Shown here: positions 1 through 11,130 of the stretch, one piece after another
How positions within the stretch are numbered: the first letter of the stretch is position 1
Layout of the letters: each line of letters begins with the position of its first letter
Assembly (NCBI GenBank): GCA_038021145.1
Contig: JBBPHT010000009.1
Coordinates: forward strand, 248,001-312,000
DNA length: 64,000 bases
Source of the DNA: Phyllosticta citriasiana
Taxonomy: Eukaryota > Ascomycota > Dothideomycetes > Botryosphaeriales > Phyllostictaceae
Direction: 5' to 3'
Translations under genes and position numbers: made by a program
Notes under the pieces: model-generated
The model's database searches: none
What the model was told of the DNA's origin: nothing
The model's input: the letters and a program-made list of their open reading frames with translations, nothing else

Positions 1-778
1 GACAAAGGCCATGCCCAGAGTGAGACAGGCAAGCAACATGAGAAGGCCAGAGGTATTTCCGGGGAACACGACGCGTGAGATGGTGGTAAAGAAGAACGCG
101 CTGAGGCCAAAGGCAGCCAAAGGAAAGGCAGTGGCCGTGCCGCGGTGGTTCGGCCAATTGGTAGCCGCTGTAATTGTCAGCGGAGAACAGCAACAAGTCT
201 AGAAGACGGCGGACCAGTCTTGAGCGCGGCAGAAAAGGCACCCGAGCTTCCCAAGCCAGTCAGGAATGATAAGAAAGACAACAGCACCATGCTCGTTGAA
301 CCTGGCCCGTTATCGTAGGCTAGCGCGCATTAGCTCGGCGTTGCGAAATGTACCCCTAGGAGCGTACCCTTTTTGAGGGGAAAGTATCCGGCAAATATCA
401 GCAGCGAACCCAGGAATCCAGCTGGTCTTGGTCCTTTGCTGTCAACCAACATGCCCGTCGGGATTCCCGACGCGTACATGCCGATGTTGCCCGCAACACC
501 CTGCTCGTCTCAGTATTGTGTGGGGAGCGAATTGGCGCGAGTTCTTACGATGAGGTTGCTTTGGGTGGCGGAGAGCTGTAGTCTGTCGGCGAATTGCGGC
601 GCCCACGCAGAATAGGCATACTGGACAGGCGTTAGTTAGCAAGAGTCGACGGAGCGCAATGGGCGAGGTTGGAGTGGACTACGTTTGTCCCGCAGGCCAG
701 CGCTACCGAAGTCGCGGCGACGACAGAGAGGATTCGAAGTTTGCGGTGGTTCCGCTCGTCCAGCGATTCTGTAATCAT
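1..778 (-). CDS. Nodulin-like MFS transporter, 3' end outside window
   Basis: Five exons can be joined on the minus strand: 683-778, 549-620, 368-500, 215-301 and 1-167 (continuing beyond the window). The start MITESLDERNHRK is followed by a first membrane helix. Downstream lie YAYSAWAPQFADRL, an MFS loop (GMLVDSKGPRPAGF), GLGSSGAFSAALKT and NWPNHRGTATAFPLAAFGLS. These are the landmarks of the fungal nodulin-like major facilitator subfamily (yeast YMR155W type), whose substrates are mostly unknown. Each intron has GT-AG ends; the first has a clear CTAAC branch site. The phases agree at every junction. Only the N-terminal part of the transporter is present, so length and C-terminal helices cannot be judged. 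It is divergent from the TMS1/SERINC gene. Family assignment is strong; the transported compound is not known. Confidence 0.85.
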
Positions 779-1325
779 TGTCGCAGGAGGGAGGGAGAGA
801 GCAGCGTGTCCAGAATTGTGGAGGATTCAAGGGCGCATTGAGTTTAAGACTGGGGAAGTAGATCCGCAAGTCTCCGTGCCCAGCGATAAGTTACGGGGAG
901 CCGGGGGTTCGTAGGAACGCAGATTAGAGGGACGAGGACGAGGACGAGGACGAGAGAGGTCAGGGCCACGCAGGCATGCGGTGAGGAGGAGCAGCGAGAG
1001 AAACCATCGAGTCGCGAGTGGAGAAGGTGAAGACCTCCTATTGTTCGGCGTGCATGGATGGCATTGGGATGTCCACGCACGCCCGCAGGCTCAGCTTCAG
1101 GGACCTGCGACAGCTGAGTGGGTCGGGACGTGAGGTGATGTCGTTTCCCCCGCGTCGCCGAGCACCCACGTCATGTACGGCAACGTCTTCCTCCCGCCCG
1201 CTGCCGTGCCACGCCAAGCCGTCGGGCCTCAGCTCTTGCGTAACCACCGCAACTGAACCAAACCACCTGCAACTCGCTTCTCCACCATCATCGATACTTC
1301 AACTGCGCACCACAACTCGCACACC
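779..1325. promoter_or_regulatory. Shared upstream region of divergent MFS and SERINC genes
   Basis: The 547 bp between two divergent start codons must hold both promoters. It contains a (GGACGA)n-like run near 930-953 and pyrimidine-rich sequence just before 1326. No specific factor site is claimed. Inferred from gene arrangement only. Confidence 0.5.
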
Positions 1326-2871
1326 ATGGGTGCCCTGCTCTCTCTCCCCATGCTGGCCGTGCCTGGCGTTGGCACCGTACGTTGACCTCTCCACTCTCCG
1401 GTACCAGACTGACTGACAGCCGCGACAGATTGCCAGCTGCGCCGCCTCATGCTGCGGCGCTGCGACTTGCGGCGCCGTCTGCAGTGCCTGCGGAAAATGT
1501 CAAAATAGGTGCGATACTCTGGCCTGCGTCTCCATCCGAACGCGCTGACCCTCTCCCAGCATGGCGACCCGTATCGCCTACGCCCTCATCCTCCTCGTCA
1601 ACTCGATAGTGTCCTGGATCATGCTCACAGACTGGGCCATCAAAAAACTTCAACACCTGACCCTCGACTACATGGACTTCCAGTGCGGCGGAAAAGAATG
1701 CTACGGATACGTCGCCGTCCATCGGTTCAACTTTGCGCTCGGTGTCTTCCACGCCATCATGGCCATCATCCTGCTCGGCGTGCGGACTTCCAAGGACGGC
1801 CGTGCGCCCATCCAAAACGGCTTTTGGGGCCCCAAGATCATCGCCTGGCTGGGGCTCATCGTCGTCAGCTTCTTCATTCCGGAAGGCTTTTTCGTCTCTT
1901 GGGGCAGCTACCTTGCCGTGATAGGCGCCGTCCTCTTTCTGCTGCTCGGCCTGATCCTTCTCGTCGACCTTGCGCACAACTGGGCCGAATACTGCCAGGA
2001 CAAGATCGAGACTACCGGATCCAAGACCTGGACGTGGCTGCTCATTGGCTCGACCATGCTCATGTACCTGGCCTCGTTTGCCATGACTGTTGTCATGTAT
2101 ATTTACTTTGCCCACGGCGGATGTTCGATGAACCAGGCTGCCATTTCGGTCAACCTCGTCCTGCTACTGATTGCATCCATCATCTCGGTCCACCCCAAGA
2201 TTCAAGAGGTCAACTCGCGCGCTGGACTCGCCCAGTCTGCCATGGTCGCCATCTATTGCACGTACCTCACAATGTCTGCTGTTGGGATGGAACCGGACGA
2301 CCACAAATGCAACCCGCTCGTTCGCGCCCGTGGCACCCGCCGAGCTAGTATCGTCATTGGTGCAATCGTGACCTTTGTCACTGTCGCATACACCACCACG
2401 CGCGCCGCAACTTATGGTCTTGCGCTCGGCTCTCAGGGCAACAACTCGTACTCTGCACTCAACACCGAGGACTACGAGCACGGCCTCGTCACGCAGCAAC
2501 CCGAGAGCCGTCGCGAGATGCGCCAAGCAGCACTGCGTGCCGCCATTGAGAGCGGCAGTCTGCCTGCCAGTGCCCTCGACGACGACTCGGACGACGAGTC
2601 TGACGACGGCAACGCGGGCCGCGACGACGAGCGCAACAGCACGCAGTACAACTACACCCTGTTCCACGTCATCTTCCTGCTGGCAACGTGCTGGGTTGCT
2701 ACGTTGCTAACGATGAACTTCGACCCCACGCAAGAGAATGACGGATTTGTTGCCGTCGGCCGCACGTACTGGGCCAGTTGGGCCAAGATTCTGAGCGCGT
2801 GGGCCTGCTACGGCATCTACATCTGGAGTCTGGTTGCGCCAATGGTGCTACCAGAGCGCTTCGACTACTAG
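1326..2871 (+). CDS. TMS1: SERINC/TMS1 family multi-pass membrane protein
   Basis: Three exons: 1326-1376, 1429-1508 and 1560-2871 (480 aa). The first two encode a Cys-rich start (IASCAASCCGAATCGAVCSAC) that is a hallmark of TMS1/serine incorporator proteins. The third carries about ten hydrophobic helices, including SWIMLTDWAIKKL, GFWGPKIIAWLGLIV, HNWAEYC and a final helix before LPERFDY. The family is proposed to act in serine incorporation into membrane lipids or, in recent animal work, phospholipid scrambling; its role in fungi is poorly defined. A hydrophilic acidic loop at roughly residues 350-375 (DDDSDDESDDG) probably faces the cytosol. Both introns have GT-AG ends and restore frame exactly. 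The start context CACACCATGG is favourable. Length is usual for the family. Confidence 0.95.
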
Positions 2872-3067
2872 TTGGGGGACGTGAACGGCAAGAAAGCGAA
2901 AGAAGAAACTGCGCGGAGGCGGCTCCTCTGACGAGACTTACGAATTATACCTCATCTTTAATCGGTGTTGGAGGAAAGGGAAGATCTTTCGTATCGGATT
3001 CGGTTTTTTTATCCTGTGCATATTTCAGACTGGCTGTACCTTTCGTTGTCAATTTCATTATCGTCCA

Positions 3068-3096
3068 TCGTCATCATCATCATCATCATCATCATC
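3068..3096. repeat. (CAT)n microsatellite
   Basis: Uninterrupted trinucleotide run about 200 bp past the SERINC stop codon, probably in its 3' UTR or just beyond. Confidence 0.85.
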
Positions 3097-3627
3097 AATT
3101 CAGTCATCAATTCCGTACCGTCGTTCTCACCGCGCAGGCTTAGACCGCGTCGTCGCGCTTCCCCCGGCTCATCGCGAACGTGCCAGTCCACTTCAGCTCA
3201 GCTAGCCACGACCATGGGCAGTGGAGTTCTCGCTCGTCTCACACGCAGCACATTTGCGGCGCGGCGCAGCCCTCCTCTTTATCTGCCGCGCGCTGCTGCC
3301 CATCATCTCATCTTGCAGACTGCATCCCCCAACCGACGGCATAAGCGTTTGCTGGGCAGCGATGCAGCAGCTTGGGCGCTGAGGGGAGGCTTTGCGTGAT
3401 GGGCTGCGCTGACCGCTGCGCTGGGTCTCCTGCACGCCGCCGTCCCGACGGTTGGGTTTGGATGACACAAGTGAGCGACCGACGAGAAGAGCGCAGGATG
3501 GCAGAGGTGATTGCGTGGTGCGTGGTGGGTGCCTACATACACATGTCGGCTGGTATGTTCGTAGGTGGTAGAGGTGTGTAAGCGGATCAGGCAAGGTAGG
3601 TAGGTTATGTTTGTACGTAGGTCAGCT

Positions 3628-3655
3628 CAGCAGCAGCAGCAGCAGCAGCAGCAGC
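3628..3655. repeat. (CAG)9 microsatellite
   Basis: About nine uninterrupted CAG units in non-coding DNA. Confidence 0.9.
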
Positions 3656-4380
3656 GCGCCGGCTGGCTTCTTCGTTTTCTCAGCCAGCCCCGATCTAGAC
3701 TCGACGGGACTTCTTATCTCATCTCAGCTTGGCTGGTTTGCTTCGGGCGCGCGCCGCTGTGTCGTGCGTCGATGACGGATGAGCAGCGAGGCGAGGTAGG
3801 GAATGTAAGTGGAGGGGGATGAGTATGTGTTTTATTATGCCCACATGTAGGTACCTTAGCTCCCTCTTGCCTGCGACGCGCGCCGTGCCGCAGAACACTT
3901 TACAAAGCAAGTCCCATTTACCGTCGCAAAAAGGCTCCGCTCTAGAAGGCCAGCGCTCTGCGTGTGTTGTTGACACCTGCCGTCGTCTACGCATGAACCC
4001 GTGCTCTACGTATATATCTGTACCTACATTCTGGCGATTCCATATGACACAGTAGCTACCTGCCTACCTACCTTCCTACCTACCTAGCTCTTCACTCATT
4101 CTTTCATTCGTTCAGCCAGCCAGCCAGCCAGCCACGTCCACGTCCACGTCCACGTCCACACGCACGTGCATGCATGCATCTATCAGATTATCGCCACGCC
4201 ACGCCACGCCACGCCAGATCAGATCCGATCAAGTCGTGCGTGCGTACAGACGGTATTTCCCGCCTGTCGCCTGTCGCCTGTCGCCTCTCGGCTCCCGCCC
4301 CGCCTCCTTGGATAATCAGCAAGCAACAAGCAGCAATCAGCAATCAGCACGCAGCACGCGGACGCGGGACGGCAAGGAAG

Positions 4381-4412
4381 GCGGACGGACGGACGGACGG
4401 ACGGGCGGGCGG
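4381..4412. repeat. (GGAC)n then (GGGC)n tetranucleotide array
   Basis: GGAC units followed by GGGC units, lying 15 bp before the G-triplet hexanucleotide array. Confidence 0.8.
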
Positions 4413-4427
4413 GACCTCGGTAGGTAT

Positions 4428-4428
4428 G

Positions 4429-4465
<37 letters not shown>

Positions 4466-4478
4466 GTGCGGGTGCGGG
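4428..4478 (+). repeat. G-triplet hexanucleotide array (GGGYGC)n
   Basis: Nine GGG triplets spaced exactly by three-base CGC or TGC loops. The first units have CGC loops and the rest TGC loops, so the array looks grown by unit duplication after one substitution. Four or more G-triplets with 3-nt loops is the textbook pattern for a G-quadruplex, so the plus strand could fold as one or two quadruplexes. Confidence 0.85.
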
Positions 4479-4936
4479 TAAGGATCCATGGTTGCGGCAA
4501 TGTACATATGTAGGATGGCGGGGTCAACCTTGAGTTTATTCGCACCATTTCTTCATTTTGTTGATATAGGTAGGTGGGTAGGTAGGTAGGCACCCACGCT
4601 GACGAATGTTTTTCTCTGCTGTTATGTATTGGTTGTTTGGCTAGAAGAGGGACTGCGCGCTGGAGACGAAAGCGTGAATGTTGGTTGATTCGTGAGAGCG
4701 GCGCGGCGACGACAACGACGACGACGACACCCGTTGCTACCACCTAGATGGCGGGGGACCACTTGACGCTGACGACGATGACGATGACGATGACGCTCGC
4801 TGCCCTGGGTGCGAGGCGTAGTAATTGAGTGCAGGCAGAGCACCGCAAAGCAAGGCAAGGCAAGGCACGCCGACGCGCCGCTTTCTGCCGGAAAGTCGGA
4901 CGAATAGATTCATGAGTTGATGGGTAGGTAGGTACG

Positions 4937-4962
4937 TGGATGGATGGATGGATGGATGGATG
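4937..4962. repeat. (GGAT)n microsatellite
   Basis: Six GGAT units in non-coding DNA. Confidence 0.85.
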
Positions 4963-5513
4963 AGTGAGAATGACAGGAGAGAGCGAGGTGCGGATCCACT
5001 GCCGGTACCGCTGGACGTGGGTATCATGCATGCAGCAAGCAGCATGCAGAGCAAGCGAATTCCGTACTCACACGCACGCAGTGAATTTCAAAGCGACACC
5101 GAGCAGCAAAGACTGAAACGACAAGAAAAACCCGTCCCCCACCATCTCCATCCATCATCCTCCTTGCCCCAACTCCAGCAAAAGCACCCCAAAAAAAGCA
5201 ACGACGCAGACTAACCAGCCGCCCGGGTGCGCTGCACGCAATTCGAAGTTGTTGGGTCAGCTACTTGTACCGACCACATAGGTATCCTCTCCCGTACGTG
5301 CCCACGACGGCGTTTCCTTGCATGCCCTCCCTCCCGCATGTACATATATACGCAGACAGCCCGGCAGCCCGTCATCTCGCATCCCATTCGCTCCACCCAG
5401 CCGCTGGTGGCGGAGGGCGACGCGGTCTAGACGTGTGCGGACCCGGCCAATGACGAGTTGGAGCGTGAAGAAGGTCGGGTGCGTTTTAGGAGTCTGTGGA
5501 GTGCTGGGGGGGG

Positions 5514-5541
5514 TTTTTTTTTTTTTTTTTTTTTTTTTTTT
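5514..5541 (+). repeat. T28 homopolymer preceded by G8
   Basis: A G8 run directly followed by 28 T residues. Exact length is likely to be unreliable in any assembly. Confidence 0.9.
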
Positions 5542-5916
5542 CTGGCTTATCGTTGGAGTCGCTGTTCTGTGATTTCATGAGGTCTTCGGACCCTTCCTTT
5601 GGCTTTGACACCACACCTTTGAAGTAAGCAAATTGAATCGATTGGCTCTGCAGATTGAAGAGACGACGAAAAGCAGAAGACGTCGCATTTCTACCTAAAC
5701 GTACATCTGTATGATGTACGTACGTGATAGCCTCCTACCATCACAGACAATCGCTTCCATCACCTTAAACCCCAAGCCCCAAGACCAACCAAAAATGCGC
5801 ATGCGTGGGCGCTTTCGCCGCACAAAATGTGCCGAGTGTGATATGATGTGATATATGGGATGGGGGGTGGTGGGTGCCCGGCCGGCCGGCATGCCAACGC
5901 GGTCAGATGACCACCA

Positions 5917-5950
5917 ATCCACCCACTATCCACCCACTATCCACCCACTG
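5917..5950 (+). repeat. 11-bp tandem minisatellite, three copies
   Basis: The unit ATCCACCCACT is repeated three times with near identity. Confidence 0.8.
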
Positions 5951-8106
5951 CTTGCCTCGACCCCGTAGCGCAGTGGACGCAATGGAAGAAAGTGGGGGCG
6001 TAGCGTGGCAGCGGCGGAGACTTTCCCACCCACGCATCCATCCACCATGCATCCTCTAGCCATTGTGGCACCGGAGGAAACAGGAAGAGCTAAGGCGTAG
6101 GATGGAAGACTGGGGCTAAGGGGAGGAAATCTAGCCATCTATCTGGGCGCATCAGCGTTGGAGACATGACCGAGATGGTCGGGATGGTCGAGCGGGGGGA
6201 GATCGGATAGTTGGATAGTTGGATAGCTAGATAACCAGCTAGCAAGTCAGCCAGCGTGCAGCTTGGAGCCAGACATGCGGGTGGTGGGGTGGGGATGGGA
6301 GGGCATTCATGCAGCTAGCGGCGCGCGGTATTGTTTGGTCTACGCGGACGCCTTTTCTCTGCTGACCGGCTGTCGTTGCGATGATGAGAATAAGGCTGTT
6401 TAGTGATTGACTGCAGTAAGTAGACAAGAAGAAAGAGAGTGAAGGGAAGAAAAGAAGGGCAAGTGGAGAAGAGAGGCGGCGGAGACAGGTGAAGTAAGCA
6501 AGAAATACCATGATATAGGCAGCCTAACGATGCAAGCGTCTTAGACTCTACTACTGCTACTGCTACTACTGCTGCTGCTACAACAACAACAACGACGACG
6601 ACGACGTCTTCTCAACTGCTGTCTCTCTCGCAAATGAATCCCCAAATCCCAAAAGCCCGAACCCCATAGCCCAGAGCCCCAACCCAAGTCCCAAGTGAAA
6701 TCAAAACTAGAGTCAACATGAGCAAAGCGATTGATCGATGATGTTAGGTAGATAAGGTGAGAAAATCTCTCTCCCGCTCTTCGCACTTCTCTCCCTTTGT
6801 CTCTCTCTTTCTTTCTTTGTGCCTCGCTCTGCTTTGCGTTGCATCGAATCAAATTGAATCAAGCGAAGGAGAAGAAGATGATGAAGAAGAAGATGAAGAA
6901 GAAGCTGAAAATGAAACAAGACACTGCACTGACAAAAAAACGAACCGCGACCCAGAAGGAAAAGAGAAGAGCGAAAAACAAGTGACCCGTCTAGATAATT
7001 GTTTTTTTGCCAGTCCAGTCCAGCCCAAGCCAGCCCAGCCCAGTTGTTCGCCGCGCCTCGCCGCCTTGGGTTTTCGCGTGCCCGAAAGATGGTGGAAGGA
7101 GGTAGATAGGTGGGTAGGTAGGTAGGGAAATACACGGGTGGATAGAAGATGATGTAAAGAGAAGAGGAGGCTCGTAGTAATAACAGTACATGTGGAAGGG
7201 AAAAAGAGATCAGACAAAGGAAAAATGTGGAAACAGGCTAGATGGACAGACATGTAGGAAGGAAGAGAAGATGCGGAGGCGTAAGTAGTAGAAGTGTTGG
7301 TGATGTTGGGTAAAGATGCAAGAAGTGCGTCCGTCGTGCAAGCAAGCAAGCAAGCGCCAAACCGACCGGACAAGCGGAAACCCTGAAGACAGAAAAGCGA
7401 TCAGAAAGTACAGACAAAGATGCAAGTGAGACGGGTATGTAGGGAGTAGGTATGGGACGTCTGGAATGGCATGCAGCAGGGAGGAGAAGAGCAAGAGGGC
7501 AGCAGCAAGGAGGACCAGAGGAAGCAGGGAGGAGAGAAACCGCGAGGACTGACGTGAAACGAAACGAAAATGGGCAGCGAGCAACTGGGTCGAGTGTCGT
7601 GCCGCCGTGCGCGAGCGCAGCAGCAGCGCGCGTGGTACATGCGTCCCCTCTCCCCCCCCCGCCCCGCCATCTGTCCGTCGGTCGTCTGCGTCTCGTCTCG
7701 TCCCGTCCCGCTCCGCATCCATCCAAAGCTTTGGGTCTGTTTGTCCGTCCGTCTGTCTGTCCTTGCTTGCATTGTTACCTGGATATGCACGCGCGGAGGA
7801 GGGGCAGTCGAGAGAGAGAGAATAGGGAGAGCGAGAGCGAGAGAAAGAATCAGAAAAGTAAGAGAAGATGGTGAGAAGCGGAGATGGACAAGGAAAATAG
7901 GAGAGTGACAAAAAAATCAGAGGTCAGAGATGCCCACCCACCGACCGACCGACCGACCATCCATCCGTCTGTTTGTTCGTCCGTTTACCCTCCTTCCGCC
8001 CCTGGTAAGCCTGACAAGGAAATTGGAAACATTCAGCTAGCCGCCCAGCCCAGCCCAGCCCAGCCCACCTGCACACCAAAGCAATACCCTATACCCAGCC
8101 AGCCAG

Positions 8107-8137
8107 TGATGATGATGATGATGATGATGACGATGAT
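8107..8137. repeat. (GAT)n microsatellite
   Basis: Trinucleotide run with one interruption, followed 54 bp later by a (TGTGC)n/(TGTCC)n pentanucleotide array at about 8190-8232. Confidence 0.8.
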
Positions 8138-8513
8138 TAAAAGAGGAAAGCGATGGGAAAGACAAGGGATACGGGGGCAACGCGTCGGTGCTGTGCTGTG
8201 CTGTGCTGTGCTGTGCTGTCCTGTCCTGTCCTGAGCCATGACCAGACGGCAATACGAAGCTGTTTTTGATTGATGGCGAGCCTGACAGCCGAGAGTGTTT
8301 GCGGTTGAGCAGCAGACAGGGAGCGGAGCAGCAGCCGAAAAGCAAGCAGCAGGTCGAAAGAAAGAAAAGGCAAGGCGGTAGAGGCGTGGGGTGGCGGTGG
8401 CTGCTGGATGCCATCATGGCATGGCGTGGCCCAAAGTGGCTAGGCCACCCGAGTGCACGCATGATCATCATCATCCCTCAGCATCAGCCGGACGCACCAC
8501 CACACCCTCAACT

Positions 8514-11130
8514 TCACGATCGCGAGGTCCGCTGACCGTATTGCTGATACCCACCTGCCTCAGCCCCAACCCCAGCCACCGACGAGCTCTCTGCACCAGC
8601 CCCGCCAACGCCAATCCCAACGCCGCCGCCGCCGCCGCCGCCGCCTCCGCCTCCGCCTCCAGCTCCTGGCCCAGGTCCCGGTCCTGTCGATGATGCCGAT
8701 GCTGCTGTCGTGCCTGGCGCGTCCAGGTAGGAGAAATCCCACGACGACTTGTACTGCGACGTCCCGCCGTGCTGCTGCTGCTGCTGCCCCCATTGCCCCA
8801 GCGTGGAGCCGCCCGACCCCAGCTGCGGGACCGTCAACCGCAAGTCGGGGAGGCCTGCTGATTGCCCCAGGCCACCTGATGCCTTGCTGGTGGGGGACAG
8901 AGCCGTGGAGGTCATGCTGGATGCGAACGCCGTCGAAGCTGCCGAGCTCGACCCCGACCGCGGCGACGCCGTGTGCCGCACGTCGCCCTCTGAAGCTCCT
9001 CCGCTACCGTACCCGCTAGCTACGGGCGTCGGCAGAGCCCCCGCCGTCGACGAGTAGCTTGCAGACTGTGTGTACACCGGTCAGCTTTGTATCCCGTCAC
9101 CAGAGCCTACTTAACTTACGTATTTTCCGATGATTTTCTTGAGCGCGTGCGACAATATCTTCCACGGAAACACCTTGACGTCCTTTTCAATGTTGCGCGG
9201 CTTGGGCGTCGGAAAGCCCATGATGATTTTGAAAAACTCCTCGCTCTCCGGCTTGGCCTTGCTCACCGTCAGCGGCCGGAAGCCCTCCAGGTTGCGCCTG
9301 ATGCGATTCTTCTCCTCGACCGTGAACCGTACCCCGACCAGCGACTCGAGCAGGTAAATGGTGTCGACGCTCGTGACGAAGCACTCTTGCTTCTCCGCCC
9401 ACCAGATGCAGCTGATGCAGATGCTGTGCGGCGTCCGATCCTCTGGCGCCACCGCCTTGAACGACGTGTTGATGGTGCTGCCGTTTTGGTTCCTTCGAAA
9501 CTGCACCAGCCGCCGCTTCGCGTCCCACTCGTCCTTGGTCCACCCTTCGGCCATGCCGTTCAGGTCACCTTCAATCTTGAGCTGCGCCTTGGAGTTGGGG
9601 TACATGGCGTACGGATTGAAGCCTTGGGAGCTCCCAATCAGCCCCGATGCTCCCGTGGATCCTTGGATAGTCGATGTCCTGACCAGTGGAGGATTCGTAT
9701 TCAATGAGGATGCCGACGGAAGCGTTGATGTCCTGCCGAGGAGCTGGCTTGAATACAGAGACGGACTGCGGAGGGTGGACGCGCCGTAGCTGCTGCCGTA
9801 GGTCGAGCTTTTGGCTGGTAGAGTCGCCACGTTGAGACTGGGCGAGTACTGGTAGGAAAGCTTTTGCGGAGGTTGGCCGTACGAGCTATACGAGCGCTGC
9901 GTCGGCGTTCTCTCGTACGTCCCCTGGTACGCGTACGATGATGAGGTGCCTGCCTGCATGTACGGTGAGTCTGAGCTGGGTGTGCTCGAGTAGACGCTCG
10001 GTGCCCTGCTCGTCTGCGGCGCCATGAACTGCGTGCTCGAGACGCGCTTCTGCGGCGATCTCAGGTAGTCTGTCGAGTCGGTCGAGACTTTGCGCTTGCG
10101 CGACATGTCTTGAGGAGAGGTGTAGTAGGCGGCCGATGGGTCTTCGTAGGTAAAGTCGCCAACCTCGACGACTCCGAGGCTCTGGCCATACTCGTCGTCG
10201 ACGTTGAGGAGCAGCGGCATCTGGCCTTCAATGTAGCCCGAGGCGGCGTCAAAGGGGGGAATGTCGGTGGCGACGGCATAGTGAAAGTAGGGGCCGGCGC
10301 CGCGGTTCTCAATCTTGGACCAGGTGGCCTCGCAGCGCTTGTTTCCAATCATGACGGAGAAGTAGAGGGGCGGCGGGGTGGCGAGGTCGTAAGGGGTGCG
10401 TATATAGACGTAGAGCTTGGCGCCAGGCAGAGCCTTCGAGGGCGAATAAGAAGTTATTTCGGGAAGATGACGCGAATAAGAAGAAGAGTACGGGGCAGGC
10501 TGATAGGTCGTCACATCACGCGCCGCGATGTTTGAGGCAGAGATAAAAGGCATCTGCTGCTCTGCGCTCGAAGGGCCATGGGACTGGCGCGCCTGCGCGC
10601 TCGAGTACTGCGAGGCGAATGATGACGGCTGTGCGAAGCTAGGGTAGCTCTGCTCTTGATTCGGCCGTGTGGCGGCATAATCTATAGCGGAGGGTGTGGT
10701 CAGTCAAAAAAAAAAAAAAAAAAAAAAAAGCTAACCAGTGCTGGGCCTCACGTGCACACACACACACACACACACACCCCCCCCCCGGGTCGATCCGGGT
10801 CAGGATGTGACCCGCAACAACGCCCTTGCAACCAAGCGATCATGTCAGATGGGCCAACCGCACTACTTACCGTACATGTACGGTTCCTGCGTCTTTTCGT
10901 AGCCAGACATGGACAGTAGCGCGGCTCCGAGTCCCGCCTCGGCCAGAGGACCACTGCGGTAGTCTTGGCCGTACTGCAGCGACGTGGGCTCGGATGGATC
11001 GCAGTCTTCGTCGACTATTACAGGCGCCTGGAGGCTGCTGGAAGAAGTTCCAGTGTCAGTAACAACAGGTCTTTGATTGTCCGGCCCCCTGAAAAGCCCC
11101 AGAGACTTACCTGGTGGACGTGTGTACCAT
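8514..11130 (-). CDS. medA: Medusa (MedA/Acon-3/Acr1) developmental regulator
   Basis: Four exons: 11111-11130, 10871-11037, 9120-10681 and 8514-9065, giving 766 aa. An N-terminal conserved region (about residues 135-245) begins LPEITSYSPSKALPGAKLYV. The highly conserved Medusa domain (DUF7082, about 441-583) carries WDAKRRLVQF, TPHSICISCIWWAE, TVEEKNRIRRNLEGFRP, FPTPKPRNIEKDVKVFPWK and ends KKIIGKY. Medusa proteins are nuclear regulators of conidiation, adhesion and biofilm in Aspergillus, of conidiation in Neurospora and Fusarium, and of appressoria in Magnaporthe. Between the domains is a long Ser/Tyr/Pro-rich linker. The last exon encodes Gln and a run of over ten Gly (the GC-rich repeat at about 8618-8660). 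Phases agree at all joins. The start is the weakest point: an open frame runs upstream of this ATG (ending SWFDF), so an extra 5' exon is possible. Confidence 0.92.
10706..10785 (+). repeat. A24, (CA)n and C8 tracts inside a medA intron
   Basis: The second medA intron (10682-10870) is unusually long for this window. It contains A24 (10706-10729), a (CA)n run near 10753-10776 and a C run ending near 10785. On the transcript the A24 becomes a poly-U tract about 25 nt upstream of the 3' splice site. Confidence 0.85.

Larger units (their letters stand above)
2872..8513. other. Gene-free, microsatellite-rich interval between convergent genes
   Basis: This 5.6 kb lies between the 3' ends of the SERINC and medA genes. 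Open frames here are short, coincide with simple repeats (His, Asp, Arg or Ser runs) and show no recognisable protein. It contains many tri-, tetra- and hexanucleotide arrays (several listed separately), a T28 run, and TAGG/CCTA-type tetranucleotide tracts near 3595-3605, 4050-4085, 4568-4590 and 7110-7125. Untranslated ends of the two flanking genes lie at its edges. I see no RNA gene. Confidence 0.6.

Noticed and set aside
1447..2115. 222-codon frame antisense to the SERINC gene
   Set aside because: Acidic, low-complexity shadow of the sense codons; spans two introns of the real gene.
4170..4743. Overlapping Arg/Gly-rich frames on both strands
   Set aside because: They translate the GGAC and GGGTGC arrays.
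9087..9707. 206-codon plus-strand frame opposite medA
   Set aside because: Mirrors the conserved Medusa domain; no family match by eye.
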